A DNA stretch of 64,000 bases, from positions 54,860 to 118,859 of the forward strand of contig CASDOR010000009.1 in the NCBI GenBank assembly GCA_949282135.1, read 5' to 3'. The notes beneath the pieces are model-generated. The model saw nothing but the letters and a program-made list of their open reading frames with translations, did not search any database and was not told where the DNA came from. How positions within the stretch are numbered: position 1 is the stretch's first letter; each line of letters begins with the position of its first letter. Both the position numbers and the translations under genes were made by a program. The stretch is from an uncultured Christensenella sp. GTDB taxonomy: Bacteria; Bacillota; Clostridia; Christensenellales; UBA1242. Below are positions 33,527 through 48,600 of this stretch, in pieces.

Positions 33527-33631
33527 TATTGATAAATTTTTTTGTCACTTTTCACATATATATTGCATATTCATAAAGAAGTATTTCTCAAGTACATCCA
33601 TAATTGTAGTTTAAGCAATTCTAGAGAAATT

Positions 33632-33667
33632 AAAACTACCACACTACATAAAAAGTGCAGTAGCTTT
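33632..33667 (-). terminator. Terminator of the giant gene
   Basis: On the minus strand AAAGCTACTGCAC pairs with GTGTGGTAGTTTT, with two G-T wobbles and a ten-base loop. It lies eight bases beyond the TAA of the giant gene; the T tract is short. Confidence 0.6.
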
Positions 33668-33674
33668 AATCCGA

Positions 33675-36600
33675 TTATTTTTTCTTATTTTTATCTATAT
33701 ATTGATTTAGTGAATCTTTTCTTCTTTCTTGTTTCTTTAGCTCTCCTTCAAGTCGTTTAAGTTGTTCTTTTTGCATATTTCTTCTAATTCTTTTCCTATT
33801 TGCCTTAACAGCAAGTACAGCTATAAGAATAACAATCATTGTGCCAACTATAAAGCCAAGAACAATGAATAAAACTGTATAACTTTGAGGAGCATAAACC
33901 ACAAACGACCTTGTAGTTGTTACAGCATAGTTTCCATCTACAAATACAATACTTACGTAATATGTGCCTGCTGAAATAACATTGTTAACCAAAGTCCCAT
34001 CTCTAGTAAATCTTATCTCATACTCAGGTACAACTCCGTCAACAAATTGAGCTGCATTAAATTCAATGCTAATCTTGTCATTAAGAATAGTGCCATTTTC
34101 CCTAAGCATACCACCTTCTATTCTTACTTCAAACTGACTAATCTCTTTTTGCTCAATCACATAATCTGCAACAACTTGAGAATTTGGATAATTATAGTTA
34201 TAGTTGGTCTTAAGCTCTGGATGTTCATTATCTCTATCTCTAAGCCTTAAAATAATCTTATAAGTTCCAACTGGAGTATTATATCCTAGTCTAATACGTT
34301 CATTATCTAGATTATAAATACCAAACTCATAGTCATCAGTAGATAAATCTCTAAGCCCTTCAATTACAAAGTTAGAAATATCACCACTTATGCTTCTATC
34401 TCCATAAGTTTTCCTAACGTCCTCAATTGTAATATTAAGGTCAACACTATCAATATACAACATAAGTGTAGGCACAACACCATCAGTAAAGGTATAGTAA
34501 ACACAACTTCCCTTATCAAATTTTGGTGTAATACGATATGCAAACGAATATACCCCATTTCTTCCACCTGCATTAAGGACAGTATCTTGAGTAAATATTA
34601 TTTCCTCACCACTAGGAGTAGCTTCGCCTTCCGCATTGAAATAAATAATCTCATAGGTATAATACACATCAGCTAAAGCATCTAAGAACTTATTATCTGT
34701 TGTAGTTAGTTTGCCAAACCTGCCAAGAGTAGGTTCCTTACTGAAAGTTATCGTCTGCTCAGGATTTACAAATAGAAGAGAATTATAACTCATAGCAACT
34801 TGGTCAACTTTCAATGTAACATCAAACAACCTATAATCAGAGTTAGCAGTAAAGTTTTTATCTTCTGGGTAGAACATAAGTTGCTTTGTAATGTATCCTA
34901 CCTCAAGCAAACGTTCACTACCATTAACCCATCTTGCCTCTCCTCTAACCTCTGACCAAGTGTTTTTATAAGGATTATAGTAAGTCACAATATAAGGAAC
35001 TAACGTGCTAGGATCTTTACCACCAACCATATCATTCCACTCTCTATCAATAACAAGCCCCATATCAGGAGTAGAGACAACATTTTCGCCTTTTACATCA
35101 AGAGTCCCTTGCAGTGTTGGAGAATTAACTGTAACATTAACAGATATCGTCTCAGACAATCTTTCACCATAAGAATTATAGTTAGAATTTGTCTCTGAAT
35201 TTCTATTGTAAACAAGCGCTATATTATTTACTCCATAATATAATCTTGTATTTGGATCTCTTACACTAAATCCCTCAGGAAGATTTAAGTTAACTTCCCC
35301 AATCATAAGGTCAGTAGAATACACAAAGCTTTGTGGTCTATAATAAGATAGAAGTGCTTGTACCTGACTTGGGGTATAAGTTGCCTTATTTACATAAACA
35401 TTTACAGAAACTTCAACAGTGTTGTAATTTTCTTTCTTTCCGTAAATATTACTTGGGAATCCTCCATCGATAGGTGCTCCGTCTCCACTTGTTAACATAG
35501 GATTATATATCATCGTAAACACATAAGGAGCTTCTCTCGCATTAAGAGGAGTATTAATTCCCTCTTGGTCTAGCTTCCAACTCCAAGGAGAATTTGGAGA
35601 TAATACTATACTCGAGGCAGTTAAATTTGGAGCATAGGTTACTGTGATATTTCTATGGTTAAATGTTGTGCTATCTAGGTCTCCCTTGTAAATTCTAATA
35701 GTAACCAAAATATCAGTCTCATCCTCAAAATACATTGGATTAATGTTATATTTTGCTTCGAATGTAAACTCAATATATTCTTTATCTCCAATTATATATT
35801 CTGCCGATGACTTATCAAGGTCTGTCACTTCTTCATAGTACGTGGTACTTGGAGAATAATTTTCCTCAGTAAGAAGAACTCTTATATACTCGCCCTTTTG
35901 AAGCACAAGATATTCTTGTCCAATAATAGGAACATCTACCACTTGATACTCCCAGCTAAATCCTTCTGGAAGAGCTATATCATTTAATGTAATCCTTGCA
36001 TGGTAATCTGAGTCAAAGGTTTTACCATTTACCATATTTAAGATGCTATCTCTATCATATTGTCCTTTGTTCACTAAAACATTGATTAAAACTCGTCCGT
36101 CATCAAAGTTTTCAGGATCTGGATTATATGTCACGTAGAAACTAAGGTTGCCTACAGCATTTATCTCAGTGTTTTCATCGAGCCACTTAATTGATGTAAT
36201 TTCCTCGTCGTTTTCATTGACAAACATAAGATCGCCTAAAGTATTTACCTCACCATAACGAATAGGGTCATTAATTGTTTCATGATTTCTTGGGACAACG
36301 TAGTAAGTTACTCCGTCAAGACTTGCGACCGGCTTTAAGATATTAAATCTTCGTGTTACAACACCAGAGTAATTACCAATAAAGTCAACCGAGACCGTAC
36401 CAATTGTGTTGTATTCATTATTATTTCCATATCTTAATGTGTAATCTACATTTTCTTTTAGCTCAACAACTTTTCCATTGCTGTTCGTAAATGTAATTGG
36501 TCCACTGGTATATACCCCATCAAAGTGAGGAGTAATCTGAACATTGACTCCTTCCTTTTTATAAAGGGTTTGATTGTAAATTTCCGGCACATTAAACTCG

Positions 36601-39600
36601 TCCACATCATAAGCTCTTGGATAAATGTTAAACTCTATTGTTATTGCGCTACTTGAAGAATAATTATCATTTTCTCCAAAGCTAAATGTTACACTAGCTT
36701 CATCTCTACCCACAACAGTTGTCGCATCTATATTATTTGAATAAGCTGTGTTTTCAGAATTATAAACTAAATATCTTCCTATTCCGTCAATAATTACTTC
36801 AAAATACGTACCACGAATATCATCAGACCCATCAACTAGTTTAATTTCTTCACCAGTATAGTAGACAGGCTTTGTGTTAGATAGGAAAATGTCACTACTG
36901 CTCGTTATTTCTCGTTTTGTAATATTAAAGGTTTTTGTTGTAGTCCCTGTAAAGTTTCCAATACCTTCAATATTTATTGTAGCCTCATTCCCTACATTTA
37001 TATTATTTGTATAGCCAGTTATGTAGTAGTCTTTACCTAGTTTTAATTCAATAATATTACCAGTTAAATTGCCTTCTTCATCACTTGTTTCAAACGATAT
37101 AGTAAAGTTTGTTGGTCGAATTTCAATTCCATAATTATAAACTATGTCACTTATACTACTAATTTCAAATTGTCCAGCATTACTTATCGCTCTAGGAGTG
37201 ATATTAAAGTATAATTCAAGTTGTCCTGAAAGGTTATTTAGCCCCTCTAAAACAATAGTTGCCTCGCCAACATTTAAGTTATTTTCATAAGTAACTAGTC
37301 TTATGTCTCCTGAGTCACCAACAATTAACGTATGCTCTCCTATTACAAAATTACCTTGTAACGTCTTTGTTATTTCATATCCAGCGTATGTTTCACTCTT
37401 AAGAACATCTTCGTCAATAATTAACAGCCCACTATTGTATGCGTCTTTAAGAGTAAGCACATTTATTGTAAATCCTAGTGTAACGCTTCCAACATAAATT
37501 GAATTTTCTCCCCCAAAGGTGACTATAAAACTAGCATCGCCAACATTAATATTACTGCCCTTTGCAATAGAAATAACTATATCATCACGTGAAACTATGT
37601 AGTTTGGAACCTCAACACTTCTATTCGCTTTGTTTTGATCACTAATTAGGGTCAAAATAAAGTCATCGTAAGTTGGAATAATGCTCTCTCCCCTATAGTA
37701 CATCTTACTCGTCATATTAAATTCTATGTCGCCCGAAGTGATTGCTACTTGTCCTATTCCAAATTGAAGCCCTGAAATAGTCCCCGAATAATTCCCACTA
37801 AGAGTAATAGTTGCGTTTGGAATAGAAGCCCCATCAACAGTTTTCCACTCGTTTCCTTTTAACTCATGGGAAATGTTTAGATTATTACTATAAACTATAG
37901 AATAGTTTTCTGGAGTCACTAGATTACCTTCTGCGTCTATAATTCTTGGTACAGGTGTAACATAACCGCCCGTAAATCTATAAATATTATTTCCGCCCTC
38001 TTCTTCAAAAGTTGCTTTCCAAGATTTATCATACGCTTGAGGTTTAATCTCAAAATTAAACACATAAGATCCAGTAAAGTTGTTCCGCCCTTGAATTTCA
38101 ACACTTGCTATACCTGCGTTGATGTTATTAACATAACTGGTTGTATTAAATACAAAGTCAGTATTGATAGTAAGTGGAGTATCAAGATACGAGAAAGTAT
38201 AAACTTTACTAAGTTCTTCATCTGTAGAATTTGCAAAAGTTATTGCACTTCCAGTATAAGTCACATCCGCTTCAAAATTAAACTCTTCAAAGTGATTAGC
38301 AATATTTCGTGGCAAAATTGTGAAGTCAATTATTATCTCGCCCGTGTAATTCCCGGTACCTGTGATTATCATTTGTGCGGTAGAACCTACATCAACATTG
38401 TTAAGATATCTAATTGTATAATCTTTATTTTCAGCTAACCTATAAGTCCCATCAAATAAAGTAACGTCAGCATTTGGTCTTATTTCACTACCTGTATACT
38501 CTTGTTCGGAAATATTAATATCTTGAGTAACCTGTGGAATTGATTTTGGCTTTATTTGATATACAGCTTTGATTGTTCCGGTAAAGTTCCCACTACCTTC
38601 AATATCAACTCTGTTATATTCACCATCCTCATTTACATTTATATTGTCGCCGAAATTACCACCTAAACCTTTAGGAATAGTTAATGAATAATCAGTATTT
38701 AGTACAAGAGTTCTACTAGTACTAGAATAATAGAAAGTAATACTAGGATTTGGCATAACTATAGTGTTACTATAAGCTTGATCGCTTAGTAACAAATATT
38801 CTTCTCCACCTATTTCTATTGTCCCTAAATCTGAAATTGATATGTTAGAATCACTAAGATTAAGTGGCGATATTTCAAAGTAAGCATACATACTTCCAGT
38901 ATAATTAGTCTTCCCTGTAATAACAATTGTAGCTCTTCCTGCATTTGTGTTATTAAGGTACTCTAGCGAATAATCAGAAGCACCAAGAGGAATATAGTTC
39001 TTTTCTGGGCCTATCAAATAAACATAAATTTTTTCTTTAGTAATCGCTTCCCCATTATATGTATGACTAAGTAGTGGACTTGGCTGCCCATCACCTTTAA
39101 TTTCTATTTCTGACACAACAAATTCAGTAGAATTTAAAGGCTTAGGATTAATAGTAAATGTTTTTTCCGCACTTCCACCAAAGTTTGAGCTTATTTTAAA
39201 GTCAATCACAACAGTTGGCTGCCCATCACTTTTTACATAAATATTATTCTCATAAGTTATGTTTGCATTATAGTCTGTGCCAGCATTAAGTTTTATACCA
39301 TTATAATAAACTCCTTCAATATCTGGCTTAATTGCCTCACCTGTAAATATAAATGTATCATTCTTAAGTTCTATTAAAAGGTTAGGGTCTAGAACATCTC
39401 TATTAAATACCCTCTTTGCGATATCAAACTTTAGATCTATTTGTCCTGTAAAGTTGCCTTGTCCCTCAACTATAACTAAGCCTGCCTCCGTTCCAGCATT
39501 TATGTTGTCTCCGTACCTTATAATTCTATACTGAATATTATAATCCGTGCCACCAGTAGGCGTATAAACGTAGACAAAATTGCTTGGAGTAATTTGTTTG

Positions 39601-42600
39601 CCAGTGTATGTCAAGTCAGTCGCCCAATCTGTTACACGCGCATTTGTTGTTGTAGATTGTATATCAAGAGGCCGAGGAAGTATTGTAAATCTTCTCTGAT
39701 ACTCTCCAGTAAAATTGCCACGACCACTAATTGTAATATAGTTTAGCTCTGGTGTAGTTGCATTAAAGTTAATATTTGCGTCCGTTGGCAATACCACTTC
39801 ATACTCTTCATTTTCACCAGGATTTAACAACTCTTCACTATCAGGGGTACCGTCACCATCATAATCATAATACACAATAAAGTTAGGTTCAAGTTGTCTT
39901 GCATCAAAATAGTAACTATCAGAAGTATTTTCAACAGTATTGTTAAATTTTATAATAATACTAACATTATTTTGTATGTTAAGAGGCACAACTCTATATT
40001 CTAGATATAAGTCACCTGAGTAGTTTGGATACAATGAGTTAGTTGCTTGATTTACTTGAATACGAACATAATATGTCCCAACATTTATCAAATTATTATC
40101 ACCTTCTACCTGTTCATAAACACCTAAATTGTTCCTAATGTAATAATCGAGGTCACTATTATTACATATAAAGCTTACATCCTCTGAAAGCCCAACACTG
40201 CTAACGGTTGGCTTAATAGGTTTTCCAGTATATGTGATATCTTTGCCTGGATTTAATTCATAGTTGTCACCAATATCATCCGCATCAATTATTTTTGGCG
40301 TAATCGTAAATGCAACTTGTGTGCTACCAGTCAAGTTTCTAGCCCCACTAAGAGTGATACTTGCACTTCCTCTGTTAATGTTATTAGTATAAGTAGCTAA
40401 ATAATCAACGCCAAAGTCTAATTCTTTGACCACCGCTCTTTGTGCTGTATTATATATACATATACTATCATTTTCAAAAGTCTTTCTAATCTGTCCTCCA
40501 GTATATTCTTCACTCTTATAAATATCACTATCTACTCTTATGACTAGTCCACTTGGCAAATTAGTGCCAGTTATATAACCAGTTTCAGAGTTAAATATGC
40601 CACCAGTTAAATTCAACCTTTCAATATTGAAAGTCGCACTTGCTTCACCCATGTAGTTGTTTTCCTGCCCTTGGGTTAAATCACCTTCATCTAGTTCTCC
40701 ATTAAATGTTATGTATAGAGTCGCCACTCCGGCATCGACATTATTTCCCCAAGTATATTTATACTCATTTGAACTAATTTCAAGGTTATTTGAGCCTTCA
40801 CGAACAAGCCAAACCGTAAATTCAGGGGTCACTGATTGCCCAGTATAAACACATCCTGTTGTGTTAATTTCTATATAAACATCTTGATTGCTAAGTTCTC
40901 TACCCGTCACTCGAAGAGCACTATTTGTGCATGAAATATTATAGTAGTCACTAGTATAACTAAGCCCTATAACTCCAGGATGCAATCCAACGTCATAAGT
41001 AGTATACCCATTTGAACCTGTGAAACTAGGAGCGATTGTCGATAAAATTGCTTGTTTGTCTCTATCCTCGAATTCACTTACAAGTTCAGTATTCTCAAAA
41101 ATATCAACAATTTCACCATTTACATTAAGATAATTCGTAACACCATCAACTGTACTAGTTATAAAATGAAGATTATTTGTTTGATAGGTTTGTTCAGCAT
41201 CTGGAAGAGTAATCGTAATGTCTTTCTTTCCAATAGTAATATAGTAATCCCCAGTCGCAAGAGAAGCATAATTGCCATCACTGCTATCTCCACCTTCCTT
41301 GTAACCAGAAATTCTTATTGCATTATTAATGCTAGTCCCCGTTGGTCTGTCAAACCTAATTGTAACTATTTGACCAAGGAAAGTTGCAGCTTCTAAATCC
41401 TGTCCGTCTCCATTTTGCCCATTATACCATGTGATAAACTGACCAAGAAGTGTAGGATTTGAAACGTAGCTTACATATGATGGGGCAGCGCCATTTCCTA
41501 TTGTGTCTACTTGCCCTTCGACATTACCAAGCTCGCCCATGCTTATTCTAAACTTATTAACTGTTAAATTCTCACCTCCCATAAGAATCAATGTCATTGT
41601 GTCTCCATACACGTAACCTTGAATTGCACCTACAATAGATTTACCTTCTGTAAAAGTTGGATTTTCTTCAGTATTTCTATTCATAAAGTAAATATATAGT
41701 TCTTCCTGAGCCTGATCCGATGGAATAAAAGGACTATTGATTATATTTGAATAGACTGCTTCCTTTTCATCTATATTTTTGTAATCATGATACTCATAGC
41801 CATGTAACGAATTTGAACCTGCAGTATAACTAATACCTGGGATGTATCTTTCAGTATTTGTTTCATCATAAACTATAAAGCAATATGAAACATTTCTTCT
41901 GTAGGTTGTTTCACTCCCAGATGCTTCACTGTCAACAAGTCTGGACTCTATTATTTCAAGATAATCTTTAGAATATGATCCATCAGTAGCATAAGCTGAT
42001 GCCGCTTTTAAAAGATACCCACCATTTTCTCCAGTGCCACCAGATACATAATCACTATCTTTATAGTTTTTGTAGAAATATATTGTCCCAGTTGGGGCAC
42101 TTGCATTTATTCCACTTGCTCCATATACAACAATAAATACTACAGTCTGTGTGCTTGAACTCTGACTACCCATTGAAAGAGGTATCACTTCGTAAGTTAC
42201 ATCCGCTGCTACAATTTCAAAATCACATACAAGCCTTGTCGTTTGTTCTGCCTCTGTCAAATTCCACTCGTAGTTGTTACTATTAAGGCTAGCCTTCACC
42301 CTATAACTTCCACCGCTCGTTGGCTGACCACCTGAAAGATCTTGGAAGTTGCCTGTATTTATGCCTTGCTCATAAAAGAAACTATACGAGAATGGTAAAT
42401 CGGTGCCTTGCACGCCGCTTACCAAAAGTGTAGGATATTGCACATCACCATTATACGTATAAGTATGTTCATCATTAATATCCCAACGATCAACCGTTAA
42501 CATAACCTTTGTTATCTCGAAATACGCAATATTTGAATTACTCCCAAACGTGTAATTTTCACTATCACTACCTGAAATTGAAATTTCAACGTCATATTTT

Positions 42601-45600
42601 CCGGCATCTGTACGACTAAATGTAACATTTCCAGCTTCACCATCCGCTTCATAAAGTGGAAACACGTTATCACTTGCACCAGTATCATAAGTTACAATGC
42701 CTTTAAATTTCACTCCAAATCTTATCGAACTACCACTATAAGGGACTTCATAATATTTACTCTCTTGAGAGGGTCTACCATTATTAAGTGAAGTATCATT
42801 TTCAAAAGAAATCTGTTTAGGATTAATAGTCCATGTTCTTGTGGTTGTTTGTTCCGAGTTTACACCCTCCAAAATGTTCGTCAAAGAATAGTTGTTTGCA
42901 CTTTCACCGCTAAGTTCTTTGACAGTAATAATGTACGTACCAGCATCATTACAAGCTCCAGTACTAGAGCCATTTCTTGTCAAAGTATAGACAAGTCTAA
43001 CTCTATCTCTATCTGCATAAATAATATCTCCGTCATTTGTACCTTCACTACTTATAAATAAGCTTGGCTCGATTCGTATATCACTTCCGTCATATGTTCC
43101 ACTAAATACTCTATTTGTGCTATCACTTGCTGTAAGCTTATCAGAAACTATCCAATTAATACCTGTAATTTGTCTAGGGACAATGGACCATTTCTTTGTA
43201 TATCCACTATCTGTTGTATTAAAGGTATAGTTATTTCTACTACCCTCGTCAAGACTTACTACAGAAGCAACGTAATCTCCGCAGCTCGCAAAAGTATTGT
43301 TTGAATACTGTGCAATACTAACTACGTCATCAAGAACAGCTCCAGAAACTGTAGCATAAATAGAAATATTACTTCCAGTGTACTCATGACTAAAACTTCC
43401 ATCTTCTTCTGGTTCAAAACCATCAGTAAGCCAATCAAAAGTGACGTTCTTTTGAGTTATGGTCCACGTTTTAGTAAGAGCTTCAGAGCTATAGTTATCT
43501 AACGAATAGTTGCCGCTATAAATACCAGACAAAGAAACTCTAATAGTATATGTTCCTGCATCAATGCAACTTTCAAAATTACTTGGAGCGCTTGTTTCTA
43601 CCCCTGCAGTTGTTCTATAGAAGAACTCATACTCAAAAGAAACACCACTTCGTTCGGCAGGAAGTACGCCATCTATCACTCCAGGCTCACCTTTATATCC
43701 TGCTTCCCAATATTTAGCCTGCCCATTATATACCCAATCACCTTGGGTGCTTGGTATAAACTCAAATGTTACTCCTACTGGAGTAATTATAAAGGTCGCT
43801 CTATTACTTGTACTTCCTTCTAAGGTATAGTTGTGAGCTCTATCACCAATAAGTGCGGAAGACCCATCAAGCCTACCTACTTCAACTTGATATTCTCCTA
43901 CAGCACTAACAGTACTTGTACGATTTCCATTCCTTGTAAAAATGTAACCATTAGTACTAACCCTTGTTGCATCCCCAGACACAACACCAACGAGTTCTAC
44001 TTCTGGACTTTTTTCTTTTCCATCATACTCCTGAGATAATGTCCTCCAATTAATAGAAATTACTTTTGGAACAATCTCCCAAACAATATAGCTATCTTCT
44101 GGTTTTAATACATAATTACTATTCTCAGTTGCTATTGAAATTTCACATCTATACTCATAAACATCAACACATTCACTCGTAAGTATTACCCCTGCATTTT
44201 CCCAAGGTGTGTCTGAGTTTGTTCTTCTCTTATAAACAATATTAAGCTCAATCCTCTCCCCTGTAACAACTCCAGTGTACGAAGGGGCATAGAATATAGG
44301 TTGACCACTATAAGTTGCCGTACCAGTCGAAGAATCTATTGCTCCTTGAGGAGTCCAAACAATGTCAATTTCTTTTGTTTGAATTTCCCATAAATGTTCA
44401 ACATTTCTTGCATTATCAAGTGTATAGTTTGAATTACTTATGCCACTTACTCTAGCAAGGTATCTACCTACCTCTAAAGCAGTATTTGTATAATTAGAAC
44501 TTGAAAGCTCATAATCTGATTCTTTTATCTCATCATTTGAATAACCTGTAACTCTAACATAATCATTTCCAATAACATTACCAACTGTTGCTGTTACAAC
44601 TTTTGTCGAGCCATCATAAGGAATTTCACTTGCACTCCAATTTAATTCTACTGGAAGAGGTTTTATAAGCCAGTAAACACTCCATGAACTTGAACGAACA
44701 GTTTCATTGTCAACGTTACCTGTTTCTTTATTATATGTACCATCTGTGAAAATATAGTTTGGATTTAAAAGTGTTACTGTCGCAGCCCACCCTCTAGAAT
44801 CTGTCGACACTGTAGTCCTTGCTGTTCCACTAAGACTAAAGTCGGTATCTAAGACTAAGAATGCTGTATCGCTACTTGCATCTTCATTTGTCCATGAATC
44901 ATAAACTCTAATTGTAACCTGTCTTTCTGTACCATCATACACAAATGGATCATTTTGTGGATTTGTTTCCTCGTCACCGTAAATAATTTTTATAGCTTTT
45001 TTGTAGTTAAGTTCAACAGGATTTAGCCTCCATACAACATTTCTATCTGTTTGTAACACAGGTAAAGAATAATTAGAACTTACACTTCCTGAACTTGAAT
45101 CTGTGATAGATTCAATAACAAGTTCATAATCTCCTGCATTTAATGCCCAGTCCTCAAGCAAACTGCCCTGATTTTGTAGATTATCAACTGTAATAATTCC
45201 GTCAGAAGATGAGGAAGTATATCTACCACCTATTCTTCTAACATAGAATGTTAAGTCATCACCTGCAACTAAATTAGTAGGTTGGAAAGTAAAATACTGT
45301 GCTCTTTCACTATTAGAACCTCTTACAATTACTCTTGTTTCTTTGGTTGTGCTAAGTTCATCATAATTCAAATTAGAATGTGCTGTCCAGCCAAACTTTA
45401 ATTCTCTTTGAGTAATTACCCATTCGACATTTCCATTGTTAAGAGTATAAAAGCTTGCGTCATTCCCTGTAAGTGTTGCTATTGCCTTGTAAACACCTAC
45501 ATTTTTTATATCTCCTTGAATTGGGCTATCATCAACATATCTTCTGTAGGAAATACTTACTGATACGTCACTTCTTTCCTCAACTATTCCACTAATACTA

Positions 45601-48600
45601 CCAACAGCATTTGTATCAACGTATAGGTATAAAGATTCACCATTATAAATTCTACCTCGTCTTTGATTGTCGTCAGTTGTTTCATCACTTCCGCCATCAC
45701 TCCATATCCAAAGTAGGTTAAGTGGTGCTTCGGTAATTCTCCATACTATTTGACTACCATCATTTACAACATAGTTTTGATTGTTAATAGACTCAATCAT
45801 TGCAGTATATTCACCAACATCTCTTGCCTCATTAACCTGATTTCCTAACTGCCTATAGGTAAATGTAATGGTACTTGCTTCATCACCCTCTGCAACATCT
45901 TCTGGAACTGGAGAGGCATAAACACCGTGCAAATCTCCATCATAAACAAAAGGATTAGTATCTGAATATGTCCATTGTACTCTAATTTCCTTCCTCAATA
46001 TTTCCCAAACAATGCTTCTTGAAATGTCCGTAGATACTGGAAGCCTGTAGTAACTAGCATCATCACCTGTAAGAGTGTCCGCTACGCTTCTTGAGTATCT
46101 TCCTGCATTTTTATAGGCACTATCTGGTGTTAAATTGTTTACATATCCAACAGATACATCACTATAATTTGAGACCATGTTACTTAGAACTGGCACAAGA
46201 GTGTAACCAATGTTGTTATAAGTTGGACTAAAAGCACTCTCAAGTGTACCTTGAGACACATAGAACTCTCCTTGAGGGAATTCTACCCCACTATCATAAA
46301 TATTAAATTCCCAAGTAATAGTTAAAGTCCTAGGAACAATACTCCAGTTGTGAGTTAAGTTCTGACTAATAGTTTCTGAAGAAAATGCGTAGTTACTATT
46401 TTCCATTAAGTATTCATCTGGAACAATCTCTGCAGTATAAGAGCCAATATCTGTCCCTTGATGTCCATCAAGATCCCAAAGTCCACTACCACCAGCATCG
46501 TTTTGTATTACACCTTCAATAACAGGTTCACAAGTAATTTGAGTTGAAGTCCATTCAAACTCACTTTGTGGCCAAGAAACAGTAAGTAATTTCTTTTCAA
46601 TTACAAGAGCAAATCTCCCATTGTTTTCTATATAATAATTCTTAGACTTTTCCTCATCAATCATTCGAGCATAGAACACATAAGTCCCTGCATTTCTTTG
46701 AAGTAAAATATTATATGCATTTTCTAGTGAATAGAAGTTTTGATTATCTAGTGAATATTCAAATGTTTCTACAACATTAACACCAACAAGTTGGGTACCA
46801 GAATCAGTAAGCCTAACACCATTATCTAAAATTCGTGCTATATACGACGAAGTTGTATAAACAAGTGATAGTCCATTTGTGTCCATTTCTCCGTCATCAT
46901 TAGAATCAACTTGTACTTCAGTTAAGCCTTCGCTTACAACCTCTTTATCAACTTGTCTATAAATTCCCCAATCTAAGGTTAAACCTTGTTTTTCTATTGT
47001 TAGCTGCAAGGTGTATATTGAAGTAGGAGATTCAAAATAATTGCTTAGTTTTTCATAATATGTTGTTCCTGGAACAGGCTCCACATCTGTAGTAAGTCTA
47101 TATTCGCCAGTCTCATTATCATAGACATAATATAATGACATGTTCTCTTTCACAGGACTTTGAACTTCTCTATACTCTTCAATGTTAACAGTTATTCTAT
47201 ATATGCCAGAATCGGTAAACTTAATATAGTTTAGTGGGTCATTAATAAAGTTAATTGCACTGCTGTTATTTTCTCCTATCATAAATGGTTCTACACTCTT
47301 ATAAAATTCCTCATCACCATTTTCATTTAATCTTGTTGCACTCATACTAACAAGAACATTGCCTTCACTCGAAATGTATCCACCTCGGCTATCTTCTAAA
47401 TTGAATGACACATAGTAGCTAGAATCGGAATATGTCCTTGTCGCAACGTGCATGCCATCTTCTACTTCAAAACTTGCTCCATCCCGTCCTATGAGGTCCT
47501 CTGTACTAGCACTACCCCCACCAGCTTTAACAGCCCAGTTTCTTATAAATGCCTGGTTTCCAGTAATACTCCAAATGATTTCATGTTCAAAATCTTCTGG
47601 CAATACATAGTTTCCGTTTTCATTATAAACGTTTACTAATTCTGTCCTAAATGTGCCTGTGCTAACATACCCATCGTACGAAACGACCTCTTCATTACTA
47701 AGTGATTCTAGGAACGAAATATCATAAGGAGCAAGCCCCTCGTTGTGTCTTGAATTTGTGAATGCAAAATAAAGAGTTTTATCTACACTTCCACTACTTT
47801 GCCCCACATAATACTGCAACTGTATATTAACCCTATCTTCCCCAACCACATTGCTAAAATGAGGAACAAGTAAATGCCCAACACCTTCAAGTGTTTCAAA
47901 GGCGTTTTCATAGAGAGAGTAAACCGAATCACGATCCTCTCCAACATCATACCAAGAATCTACTTCAAGCACAACTGGATTAATAGCCCAAACAAGACCT
48001 GACGCAGGTATAATTTGATAATTTGTATTCGTACAACTAACTATTATGTTATATGTTCCAGCATTAGTTGCAAGCCTTACACTTCTCTCACTGCCAGTGC
48101 TATCTGGATTGTCCTCAAGTACAATTCCTATACCTTCCAAAGTATCTTCATATGGCAATGTGCTTGTTTCAAGAACAATATTATTAATCAAATAATTACC
48201 TTCTCCAGCGCCTGTAGTTATCTTCTCACCTGTTTCATGTCCTACAAATAGCTCTTCTCCGTTATAAGTAAATTCTTTATTTTTTAAAGATACTGACACT
48301 TGTTTTGGTAAAATTTGAACGGTTACAATTGTTTCTCTAGCATCATTTGAAACAGAAATACTTCCAGACCTAGAAGTAACCAGTACACCATAAGAATATA
48401 CTGATGCATCCCTAATATTAAATGTATTTCCTTGCTGTGTATCATCTGGAATATAGTCACTTCCTACATATCTACGCCAACTGTACGTATAAATAAACTC
48501 ACTACCACCTTGATTTTCTATTACAGCTCTTAATTGAATTTCCTCACCATAGGTAACTGTAACACTGTTATTATCATCAAGTTCTTTTATCATCCAGCCA